A stretch of DNA of 12,963 bases from an uncultured Spirochaetales bacterium (GTDB lineage Bacteria; Spirochaetota; Spirochaetia; Sphaerochaetales; Sphaerochaetaceae), in assembly GCA_945947045.1 (NCBI GenBank), contig CAMEXG010000042.1, forward strand, positions 1-12,963. Reading direction: 5' to 3'. The position numbers and the translations under genes are program-made. The notes under the pieces are model-generated. The model saw only the letters and a program-made list of their open reading frames with translations, was not told the origin of the DNA and did no database searches. Positions within the stretch are counted from its first letter, which is position 1; every line of letters starts with the position of its first letter. Shown piece by piece: positions 7,573 to 12,790 of the stretch.

Positions 7573-7604
7573 AAAGAAATGTCCCCGGAGATAATCCAGG
7601 GACA
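7573..7604 (-). terminator. Intrinsic terminator after metQ
   Basis: On the minus strand TGTCCCTGGA (7595-7604) pairs with TCCGGGGACA (7580-7589) over 10 bp with one G-T wobble and a 5-nt loop, followed by TTTCTTT (7573-7579). It separates metQ from psuK. Confidence 0.88.
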
Positions 7605-7626
7605 AAGCTAATTACCAAAGTGCTTG

Positions 7627-8436
7627 TTAGTCTACGAGAACAACTTCACCGTTCTTATAGTGTTCTGCAACATAAGCCTTGACTTTGTCGCTCTTAAGAG
7701 CTTCCACAAGAGCCTTGACTGCAGGATTATTTTCGTTTCCAGCCTTCACTGCAATGACGTTTACGTATGGAGAATCTGCTCCCTCGACAAAGAGTCCGTC
7801 TCTTGTTGCCACAAGACCTGCAGGGATTGCATAGTTGCCGTTGATGACAGCTGCGTCTACATCAGATAGGATTCTTGGAAGTGTAGCAGCTTCGATTTCA
7901 GAGAACTTCAAGTTCTTTGGATTCTCTACGATATCCAGTGGGATAGCTTCTAGGCCTGCATTGTCCTTAAGCTTAATAAGACCTGCAGACTGCAAGAGGA
8001 GAAGAGCTCTACCTTCGTTTGTAGGGTCGTTTGGAATAGCTACAACTGCACCGTTTGGAATATCGGAGAGAGAAGAATACTTACTTGAATAGAGAGCGAT
8101 TGGCTCGACGTGGATTCCACCTGCGTTTACAAGATGATATCCATGTTCTGTATTGAAGGATTCAAGATAAGGAATGTGCTGAAAATAGTTGGCATCGATT
8201 TCACCATATTCTACAGCATCGTTCGGAGTAACATAATCTGTGAATTCTTTGACTTCAAGTGTAATTCCCTGAGATGCAAGATCATCAACTACGAGAGCGA
8301 GGAGAGCAGCATGTGGTTCCGGGGTGGCACCAACAACGATTTTTGTTTCAGAAGGCTGAGTTTCGGAGGCTGCCTGAGCAAATACGGATGCGATTGTAAA
8401 AAGAGCGATAAGTGCGATTGCTAGAATCTTTTTCAT
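7627..8436 (-). CDS. metQ: Methionine ABC importer substrate-binding protein (NLPA family)
   Basis: This 269-residue periplasmic binding protein of the NLPA/MetQ family captures methionine for MetNI. Residues 1-20 form a signal peptide (MKKI, hydrophobic core, then SVFA-Q). The mature part shows KIVVGATPEPHAALL (31-45), VEYGEIDANYFQHIPYLESFN, IPNDPTNEGRALLLLQSAGLIKL and VINGNYAIPAGL, all typical of the family. Most relatives are lipoproteins. This one has no Cys in or after the signal region, so it is predicted to be cleaved by signal peptidase I and soluble in the periplasm. The ATG has an AAGGA SD with 7 nt spacing. The gene is its own unit with a leader of about 200 nt and a terminator, separate from metN-metI upstream. 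Related NLPA proteins can bind other amino acids, but the metNI neighbours and the Met-rich leader favour methionine. Confidence 0.93.
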   Translation of the reverse strand: MKKILAIALIALFTIASVFAQAASETQPSETKIVVGATPEPHAALLALVVDDLASQGITLEVKEFTDYVTPNDAVEYGEIDANYFQHIPYLESFNTEHGYHLVNAGGIHVEPIALYSSKYSSLSDIPNGAVVAIPNDPTNEGRALLLLQSAGLIKLKDNAGLEAIPLDIVENPKNLKFSEIEAATLPRILSDVDAAVINGNYAIPAGLVATRDGLFVEGADSPYVNVIAVKAGNENNPAVKALVEALKSDKVKAYVAEHYKNGEVVLVD

Positions 8437-8634
8437 TTTATTTTCCTTATTTATTTTATGGGATTATCCCTATAGTCCGATTAAGAGTCCTACCCCTTTG
8501 GGTTTTGACGTTTACTAAAAATTGAATGAGATTTTTTAATAAAGATACTATGCCCTGGCGGGCATCATCATAGAAGACATGCACATTGTAGAAATTGAAT
8601 AAGTTGTCATTTGGCATACCTCCTATCTAGTTAT
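8437..8634 (-). ncRNA. metQ 5' leader RNA, candidate methionine attenuator
   Basis: The 342-bp gap between metI and metQ holds, on the minus strand, a terminator, an AT-rich promoter zone and this leader of about 198 nt. It contains a Met-rich leader ORF (8548-8610) and several mutually exclusive pairings. GGCATA (8549-8554) can pair with TATGCC beside the leader SD (8613-8618), or as part of the ATGCCC/GGGCAT hairpin (8550-8565). TCTTTATT (8538-8545) is complementary over 8 bp, with one G-U, to AATAAGGA (8444-8451), which contains the metQ SD. Near 8461-8505, ACCC/GGGT and GGGA/TCCC local hairpins compete with GGGGT/ATCCC. No SAM-riboswitch core and no T-box motif (GGTGG with ACCGCG) is recognisable. 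The function is inferred, not shown. Confidence 0.5.
8548..8610 (-). CDS. Methionine-rich leader peptide of metQ
   Basis: A strong SD (AGGAGG, GGAGG at 8618-8622) lies 8 nt before an ATG opening a 20-codon ORF, MTTYSISTMCMSSMMMPARA, ending in TAG. Five of its 19 non-initiator codons are Met, including ATG TGC ATG and ATG ATG ATG, and the remaining sulfur amino acid, Cys, sits between two of them. A run of codons for the end product just ahead of an RNA hairpin is the hallmark of ribosome-mediated attenuation, as in the his, leu and trp leaders. The last Met codon to the stop codon lie inside hairpin 8550-8565. An upstream ATG (8617) opens an overlapping 53-codon frame (to 8456), but it is only 1 nt from the SD, too close for normal initiation, and has no family resemblance. 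Confidence 0.6.
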   Translation of the reverse strand: MTTYSISTMCMSSMMMPARA

Positions 8635-8640
8635 GGCTAA

Positions 8641-8670
8641 AGAATAAACAAAAAAGGGACATTTTTGCAA
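8641..8670 (-). promoter_or_regulatory. Candidate promoter of the metQ leader
   Basis: On the minus strand TTGCAA (8665-8670), an 18-bp spacer and TATTCT (8641-8646) each match consensus at 4 of 6. Initiation about 7 nt beyond the -10 would put the leader-peptide SD about 12 nt into the RNA. The -10 falls in one arm of a wide inverted repeat (AGAATAAACAA at 8641-8651; TTGTTTATTCT at 8709-8719). Confidence 0.4.
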
Positions 8671-8702
8671 GAGGAAAGAATAAATATTCCAAAAAATTTA
8701 TA

Positions 8703-8714
8703 AAACAATTGTTT
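8703..8714. repeat. 12-bp palindrome and 11-bp inverted repeat upstream of metQ
   Basis: AAACAATTGTTT is a perfect 12-bp palindrome. Its right half belongs to TTGTTTATTCT (8709-8719), the exact inverse of AGAATAAACAA (8641-8651). A third copy of the AGAATAAA core lies at 8677-8684, inside GAATA-AA-TATTC (8678-8689). Together these make a cluster of related sites around the metQ promoter that could be operator sites. AT-richness tempers the call. Confidence 0.35.
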
Positions 8715-8747
8715 ATTCTCTTTCTTCCGATAATTACAAAGCTATTA

Positions 8748-8773
8748 TTAGAAATCCCCGCAAAACGCGGGGA
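8748..8773 (-). terminator. Terminator after metI
   Basis: On the minus strand TCCCCGC (8767-8773), loop GTTTT and GCGGGGA (8755-8761) form a 7-bp GC-rich hairpin 5 bp past the metI stop, followed by the short U-rich TTTCT. The tail is weak but the stem is strong and well placed, so metN-metI transcription probably ends here. Confidence 0.7.
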
Positions 8774-8778
8774 ATCTA

Positions 8779-9444
8779 TCATCTTTTTGCAAGTAATCGA
8801 GAAGATAGTTTGTTACCTACAAACTGCACCACCTCAACCAAAACTATGATTACTATTACAGCAGCAAGCATTACGTCGGATCTGAAACGCTGGTATCCGT
8901 AACGGATGGCAAGGTCACCTAGACCTCCGCCTCCGATAGTTCCAGCCATAGCAGAATATCCTATGAGGTTAATGATAGTAAGAGTAACCCCGGATACAAG
9001 TGAAGGCAGTGCTTCTGGAAGCATTACTTTTACAATAATCTGCCAATTAGTAGACCCCATTGCCTTTGCAGCCTGAATTACTCCTGGGTCTACTTCCTTT
9101 AGACTTGTTTCAATGACTCTTGCAACAAATGGTGCTGCGGCAATTGAAAGAGAAACAACAGAAGCCCTTGTTCCAATAGTTGTACCGAGTATAAAACGAG
9201 CCACAGGCATCAAAACGATCATCAAGATCAAGAATGGGAAAGACCTAAGTATATTGACGATTCTGGATAGGATCTCATTTAACACAGGTTTGGGAATAAT
9301 ACCTCCCTGGTCTTCTTTATCTGTAACATGCAAAAGAACACCAAGAGGAAGTCCCATTATTAGTGAGAATACAGTGGACCAGAAAACCATTTCTATTGTC
9401 TGTAGAGTCGACTCCGCAACAAGTTTGAAAATCATCGAGTTCAT
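8779..9444 (-). CDS. metI: Methionine ABC importer permease
   Basis: This 221-residue inner-membrane permease (relatives are about 217) forms the channel of the MetNI methionine importer. Five hydrophobic segments are visible, near 13-38, 64-88, 96-112, 148-168 and 191-212. The cytoplasmic coupling loop VIQAAKAMGSTNWQIIVKV with the EAA-like QAAxxxG (124-130) contacts MetN. SFPFLILMIVLMPVARFILGT and GGGGLGDLAI (171-180) are strongly conserved in MetI. The ATG overlaps the metN stop by one base (TAATG), and its SD (GGAGGA) lies in the last metN codons, so the two are translationally coupled. A terminator follows before the separately transcribed metQ. Confidence 0.95.
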   Translation of the reverse strand: MNSMIFKLVAESTLQTIEMVFWSTVFSLIMGLPLGVLLHVTDKEDQGGIIPKPVLNEILSRIVNILRSFPFLILMIVLMPVARFILGTTIGTRASVVSLSIAAAPFVARVIETSLKEVDPGVIQAAKAMGSTNWQIIVKVMLPEALPSLVSGVTLTIINLIGYSAMAGTIGGGGLGDLAIRYGYQRFRSDVMLAAVIVIIVLVEVVQFVGNKLSSRLLAKR

Positions 9445-10451
9445 TATGCTTCCTCCTCCAATACTGTCCTTTCTACAGTCACACCGCTTCTCTTAAGCAT
9501 TTCTACGGCTTTCTTTTCTGTCTCTCCATCTGGACCGATATCGAGGACCATGACACCATATTTCTTGTCTTCGATGTACTGGACACCTGCTGCAACAATG
9601 TTGAAAAGAGCTCCTGTCTCTTTTGTCACACGGCTGATTATAGGCTCAGAGGTAGTCGATGAGGAGAAACGAAGAGTATAGTGACCGGTTTTATCTGAAA
9701 GCTTGACGATAGAATCCTTAACGTTTGTCAAATTAGACAAGAAATCTTTTGTTACGGCACTCTTAGGAGAAGCAAATATATCGCTGACAAGCCCCTCTTC
9801 AACTACTTTTCCATTCTCAAGCACAGCAACTCTGTCACAGGCGTCTCTTACAACTTCCATCTGATGAGTAATCATAACGACAGTGAGATTCATTTTTTTC
9901 TGAATCTCTTTAATAAGGGCGAGGATACTTCTAGTTGTCTGAGGATCCAGGGCACTTGTAGCCTCGTCGCAAAAAAGAATAGACGGTTCGCAGGCAAGAG
10001 CACGGGCAATTGCGATTCTCTGCTTCTGACCTCCAGAGAGTGTGGAGACTGCAGCATTCCCCCTACCCTCCAAGCCAACTAGAGCCAAGAGTTCTTCTGT
10101 CCTTGTTTTGATCCAATCCTTTGGCTTTCTACAGATTTCCATAGGATAAGCGATATTCTCTGCAGCAGTACGAGATGAAAAGAGGTTGAAGTTCTGGAAT
10201 ATCATTCCAATCTTTCTTCTTTCTTCTATCAGTTCTTTCTTCGATAGATTATCTACTCTCTTATCTCCATACCAAACTTCACCCTCATCCGGGCGTTCTA
10301 ACATGCTTACAAGTCTGACAAGGGTCGATTTACCTGCCCCGCTTCTTCCGATTATGCCATACACAGTGTTGGATGGTATGTTCAACGACACCCCATCTAC
10401 TGCATGCAACGAGCCATAGTCTCTCTTAAGATTTTCTAGTCTGATCTGCAT
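9444..10451 (-). CDS. metN: Methionine ABC importer ATP-binding protein
   Basis: This 335-residue ATPase drives MetNI. It shows Walker A GRSGAGKS (35-42), Q-loop Gln86 (IFQNFNLF), signature LSGGQKQR (138-145), Walker B ILFCDE with D-loop SALD (158-169) and H-loop His196 (ITHQMEV). Residues about 255-330 form the C-terminal NIL regulatory domain, which in E. coli MetN binds methionine and shuts transport down (trans-inhibition). The ATG at 10451 has an AGAGG SD. An in-frame TTG at 10484 would add 11 residues, but the promoter -10 box lies inside that extension, so it is rejected. metN leads the metN-metI unit with a short leader and no attenuator of its own. Confidence 0.96.
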   Translation of the reverse strand: MQIRLENLKRDYGSLHAVDGVSLNIPSNTVYGIIGRSGAGKSTLVRLVSMLERPDEGEVWYGDKRVDNLSKKELIEERRKIGMIFQNFNLFSSRTAAENIAYPMEICRKPKDWIKTRTEELLALVGLEGRGNAAVSTLSGGQKQRIAIARALACEPSILFCDEATSALDPQTTRSILALIKEIQKKMNLTVVMITHQMEVVRDACDRVAVLENGKVVEEGLVSDIFASPKSAVTKDFLSNLTNVKDSIVKLSDKTGHYTLRFSSSTTSEPIISRVTKETGALFNIVAAGVQYIEDKKYGVMVLDIGPDGETEKKAVEMLKRSGVTVERTVLEEEA

Positions 10452-10467
10452 AATTGCCTCTTTGAGA

Positions 10468-10496
10468 TTTATACCAAAATACAACTACAGCTTCAA
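10468..10496 (-). promoter_or_regulatory. metN-metI promoter
   Basis: On the minus strand TTGAAG (10491-10496), a 17-bp spacer and TATAAA (10468-10473, 5 of 6) sit 16 nt before the metN ATG. The predicted 5' UTR is only about 10 nt and consists of little more than the SD. This contrasts with the long structured leader of metQ. Confidence 0.6.
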
Positions 10497-10536
10497 CACT
10501 CAAGGGGCAAAATAAGATACAGAAGGAATTTGTAAA

Positions 10537-10570
10537 TAAAAAAAAGACCCATGCTGTTAAGCACAGGCCT
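10537..10570 (-). terminator. Intrinsic terminator after kduI
   Basis: On the minus strand AGGCCTGTGC (10561-10570) pairs with GCATGGGTCT (10545-10554) over 10 bp, including three G-U pairs, around loop TTAACA. A run of uridines follows. It lies 18 bp past the kduI stop and isolates kduI from metNI. Confidence 0.9.
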
Positions 10571-10588
10571 AGATATAAAGAGATAATC

Positions 10589-11431
10589 TTATCTGAGATC
10601 AGGAGTCTTGATCCAATCCTGGTCATCATAAGCTCTGTTTTCACCGCACATAGCCCAGATGAATGTATAGTTGGATGTACCTGCACCGCTGTGAATTGAC
10701 CAAGACGGGTTGATGACGGCTTCTTCATTGTGCATAACAATGTGTCTTGTCTCATTTGGCTCTCCCATGAAATGGAAGACAACATTGTCTTCTGGAATAT
10801 CGAAGTAAAAATATACTTCCATTCTTCTCTCATGAGTATGAGCTGGCATTGTATTCCATACGCTGCCGACTTCGAGGTGAGTGAGACCCATTGAAAGCTG
10901 ACAAGTGTCGAGAACATCCGGGTGAAGATACTGGTTGATTGTTCTTTCGTTACTTGTCTCTAAAGCACCGAGATGCTTATGGATAGCAGAAGAAAGAGGA
11001 ATATGCTTTGCAGGTTTTGGTGTATGGGCAGGAGTTGTGCAGATGAAGAACTTTGCAGGATTCTCCGGGTCTTCTGACTCAAACTCTACTTTTTTTGTTC
11101 CCATTGGAAGATAAATGCCATCCCAGTGGTCCATCTCATACTCTGTGCCATCAGCGATGATCTTTCCCTTTCCACCGATATTGATTGAGCCAAGCTCTCT
11201 TCTTTCCAAAAGATATGTAACACCGAAGTTCTTCCAAGGATCGATGTTCTTTTCGATATCGAGTCTCTCTTTTACAGGCATAGCACCCATTGTGACGATT
11301 CTGTCCACATGGGAGTAAACTGCACTTACATCATCTGGATTAAAGACAGAAGAAATCAAGAATTCAGATCTGATTTCATCTGTTGTCATGCGCTTAAAAG
11401 GTTCCTTTCCTGTAGAATAACGGATATCCAT
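10589..11431 (-). CDS. kduI: 5-keto-4-deoxyuronate isomerase
   Basis: This 280-residue cupin-fold enzyme (E. coli KduI is 278) converts 5-keto-4-deoxyuronate to 3-deoxy-D-glycero-2,5-hexodiulosonate in the breakdown of pectin or glycosaminoglycan unsaturated uronates. Motifs are MDIRYSTGKEPFKRM at the N-terminus, GSINIGGKGKI (81-91), MPAHTHERRMEVYFYF (195-210) and SWSIHSGAGTSNYTFIWAMCGEN (243-265). The zinc ligands His198, His200, Glu205 and His247 match the His/His/Glu/His set recalled for E. coli KduI with an offset of two. The ATG has an AGGAGAT SD with 8 nt spacing. Normal partners (kduD, unsaturated glucuronyl hydrolase, uptake genes) are absent from the window, so it is an isolated pathway gene. 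It lies 37 bp below the phosphatase gene and ends in a strong terminator. Confidence 0.96.
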   Translation of the reverse strand: MDIRYSTGKEPFKRMTTDEIRSEFLISSVFNPDDVSAVYSHVDRIVTMGAMPVKERLDIEKNIDPWKNFGVTYLLERRELGSINIGGKGKIIADGTEYEMDHWDGIYLPMGTKKVEFESEDPENPAKFFICTTPAHTPKPAKHIPLSSAIHKHLGALETSNERTINQYLHPDVLDTCQLSMGLTHLEVGSVWNTMPAHTHERRMEVYFYFDIPEDNVVFHFMGEPNETRHIVMHNEEAVINPSWSIHSGAGTSNYTFIWAMCGENRAYDDQDWIKTPDLR

Positions 11432-11453
11432 ATTATTTAATCTCCTATTTGAC

Positions 11454-11464
11454 GGGCCTAGCCC
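11454..11464. repeat. GC-rich palindrome before kduI
   Basis: GGGCCTAGCCC (GGGC, CTA, GCCC) sits in the 37-bp gap between the phosphatase stop and the kduI SD. It is conspicuous in an AT-rich gap. No U-tract follows on the minus strand, so it is not a standard terminator. It could be an operator or an mRNA hairpin. Confidence 0.4.
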
Positions 11465-11468
11465 ACTA

Positions 11469-11903
11469 TTATTCTCGCACGACTTGGGACAAAAGATTCA
11501 GACATCCTTCTGTTATATCCCGATAGGCTGTCGAGAAATCTCCTGTATACCAAGGGTCATCTACATCTCTCTGTAGTAACATCCTTATCTTATCATGTTT
11601 TCCAAATCTTGAAAGAAGGCGACGCATATTACTTGAATCCAATGCAATGACCAAATCATTTTCTTCAAACTCCTTGTCTGTAATACGGTGGGCATAATGG
11701 AAAGTAAATGGGATATTATGACGTCTAAGTTCTCTCTTTGCAGGAGGATAGATGTCATTTCCCTCTTCTTCATCAGATACTCCTGCACTTGTTATTTCAA
11801 ATGAATTCTCCAAACCTTTTTCTTTTACAAGATTCTTAAATATAAACTCAGCCATAGTAGATCTACAAATATTGCCGTGGCAGACAAATAATATCTTAAT
11901 CAC
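11469..11903 (-). CDS. Low-molecular-weight protein tyrosine phosphatase
   Basis: This is a 144-residue cytosolic phosphatase of the LMW-PTP family (Wzb/YfkJ/Etp-like). The active-site P-loop C-x5-R is VCHGNICRST (Cys8, Arg14, Ser15) directly after the first beta strand. The general-acid loop is DVDDPWYTG (Asp116 of DPWY). SAGVSDEEEGND and PPAKRELRRHNI fit the conserved middle region. The open frame extends upstream to 12035, but the start is the GTG at 11903: it has an excellent AGGAGG SD 8 nt upstream and puts the P-loop at the normal distance from the N-terminus. The physiological substrate is unknown; no tyrosine kinase or capsule gene is nearby. A 9-bp hairpin abuts the SD, hinting at translational control. 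Confidence 0.92.
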   Translation of the reverse strand: MIKILFVCHGNICRSTMAEFIFKNLVKEKGLENSFEITSAGVSDEEEGNDIYPPAKRELRRHNIPFTFHYAHRITDKEFEENDLVIALDSSNMRRLLSRFGKHDKIRMLLQRDVDDPWYTGDFSTAYRDITEGCLNLLSQVVRE

Positions 11904-11910
11904 TGTTTTT

Positions 11911-11941
11911 TCCTCCTGAAATGCAGTAAAAGACCGCATTT
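11911..11941 (-). promoter_or_regulatory. 5' UTR hairpin abutting the phosphatase SD
   Basis: On the minus strand AAATGCGGT (11933-11941) pairs with ACTGCATTT (11919-11927) over 9 bp with one G-U, around loop CTTTT. One nucleotide separates it from the AGGAGGA SD (11911-11917). The stem would be close enough to a docking 30S subunit to modulate initiation. Confidence 0.4.
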
Positions 11942-11972
11942 TGACCCTATTTGCGTACCTTTTAACGTTTTC

Positions 11973-12001
11973 ATTGTAAGCTATCGTTGCATAATTTCCA
12001 A
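11973..12001 (-). promoter_or_regulatory. Promoter of the phosphatase gene
   Basis: On the minus strand TTGGAA (11996-12001), a 17-bp spacer and TACAAT (11973-11978, 5 of 6) predict a 5' UTR of about 65 nt. Just upstream lie helically phased GCAAACCG repeats; just downstream lies a copy of a 14-bp repeat shared with 12151-12164. Confidence 0.5.
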
Positions 12002-12007
12002 AACAAG

Positions 12008-12038
12008 GCAAACCGATGCAAACCGCGTCAGGCAAACG
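12008..12038. repeat. Tandem GCAAACCG sites upstream of the phosphatase promoter
   Basis: GCAAACCG occurs at 12008-12015 and 12018-12025, exactly 10 bp apart, with a shorter GCAAACG at 12032-12038. The first copy starts 7 bp from the -35 box. One-turn spacing next to a promoter suggests a regulator binding cooperatively on one face of the helix. Integrase arm-type sites are an alternative, given the nearby element. Confidence 0.4.
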
Positions 12039-12064
12039 TAGTCAAAATCGGAAAAACTGACTAC
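12038..12064. repeat. 7-bp inverted repeat
   Basis: GTAGTCA (12038-12044) and TGACTAC (12058-12064) form a perfect inverted repeat with a 13-bp loop. No U-tract follows directly on either strand, although TTTTTT lies 5 nt past it on the plus strand. Function unknown. Confidence 0.35.
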
Positions 12065-12144
12065 CGCACTTTTTTCGGAACCTTGCCTTCAATTGACTAT
12101 TATTTACTATCTATATTGTGTAGGAAAATGTCATGGTTCAGCCT

Positions 12145-12193
12145 GGGTTCACCTTTTAACGTTTACTTTTAGGGGTGGGTTCACCTCTTAGCG
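12145..12193. repeat. Direct repeats GGGTTCACCTyTTArCG
   Basis: A 17-bp sequence occurs at 12145-12161 and 12177-12193 with two mismatches, start to start 32 bp. The first copy contains ACCTTTTAACGTTT (12151-12164), found identically at 11957-11970 just past the phosphatase -10 box. In Tn916-like elements the terminus next to int carries short direct repeats bound by the integrase N-terminal domain. These may be such arm sites left by the decayed element. The rest of the 413-bp gap 11904-12316 holds no convincing gene. Confidence 0.4.
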
Positions 12194-12266
12194 ATAAAGT
12201 GCTCATAGTTCAGAGTTTCTTTGATTTTACCATGAGCTCGCATAAAAGCTCTATTGGCAAAGTGAC

Positions 12267-12299
12267 TAAAAGCACCCATCCGTCAATGAATGAGTGCCT
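12267..12299 (-). terminator. Intrinsic terminator after the integrase remnant
   Basis: On the minus strand AGGCACTCATTC (12288-12299) pairs with GGATGGGTGCTT (12270-12281) over 12 bp with three G-U pairs and loop ATTGAC, and the 3' end runs into TTTT. It lies 17 bp beyond the integrase stop codon. Confidence 0.75.
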
Positions 12300-12316
12300 A
12301 GTTTTTGTAGAAGTTT

Positions 12317-12790
12317 TTATATTGCTCTGAAACTTAGCTGTGTAACGTTTTTATTCTCTCCGACTGCCTTCGCGATTTCTTCCCTTGCACGGTTTAGTTC
12401 CTCAACGCGTCTTAGTTCATCGGTTGCATCCTCTAGTCCTAGATGAGTGTGAGTGTTCATGGTGACTCCTATTTCAGAATGTCCCATCAGGTACTGCAGC
12501 GTCTTTGGATTCATACCAGATCTTGCCATATTGCTGCAGCAGGTGTGGCGGCAGACATGGGGAGTGATGTTTGGCATCTGTACACTTCCTCAGTCATCGG
12601 AATTTTTCGGGTACCGGCATTTGTTTTGGTAGTCTCGATGTGTATTTTTATCCCTACTCTTTGAAGCTGATGGTCGATGTTTATGATTCGATTCTCAAGG
12701 TCGATGTCCTTAAGCGTCAGCCCGCAGAACTCCGATATTCTCATTCCGGTGTGGAAAAGGGAGGTGCGGACAAATTCTTGGACCTCAGAT
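12317..12790 (-). pseudogene. Tn916-type tyrosine integrase, broken remnant
   Basis: Two minus-strand frames carry parts of one Tn916-family tyrosine recombinase. The upstream frame (about 12790 to 12580) holds LFHTGMRISEFCGLTLKDID (catalytic Arg box), HQLQRV and TKTNAGTRKIPMTEEVY. The downstream frame (12577 to 12317) holds MPNITPHVCRHTCCSNMARS (His-x-x-Arg box) and GMNPKTLQYLMGHSEIGVTM. The frame changes around 12575-12585, and the stretch that normally lies between EEVY and the MPNITPHVCRH motif (several dozen residues) is missing, so an internal deletion shifted the frame. The N-terminal arm-binding domain is absent. The catalytic Tyr expected in NTYTH is His here (codon CAC, 12449-12451). 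The three lesions make it certainly inactive. It marks a past integrative-element insertion, likely from a Firmicutes-type donor. Confidence 0.88.

Noticed and set aside
8456..8617. 53-codon frame from the first ATG after the AGGAGG in the metQ leader
   Set aside because: The ATG is 1 nt from the SD, too close for initiation. The peptide resembles no family I know, and the ATG 7 nt further on has ideal spacing and a Met-rich product. Kept only as an alternative.
8437..8634. SAM riboswitch or T-box in the metQ leader
   Set aside because: No SAM-I core and no T-box GGTGG/ACCGCG sequence could be found by eye on the minus strand. A covariance-model search would settle it.
10449..10484. Upstream TTG start for metN adding 11 residues
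   Set aside because: The proposed -10 box (10468-10473) falls inside the extension, and the ATG at 10451 has its own SD and gives the family N-terminus.
11904..12035. N-terminal extension of 44 residues on the phosphatase
   Set aside because: The LMW-PTP fold starts within a few residues of the P-loop. The GTG at 11903 has a near-perfect SD, and the promoter lies within the extension.
11987..12172. 61-codon plus-strand frame in the gap before the integrase
   Set aside because: No SD and no recognisable motif; it crosses inverted and direct repeats and the phosphatase promoter region.
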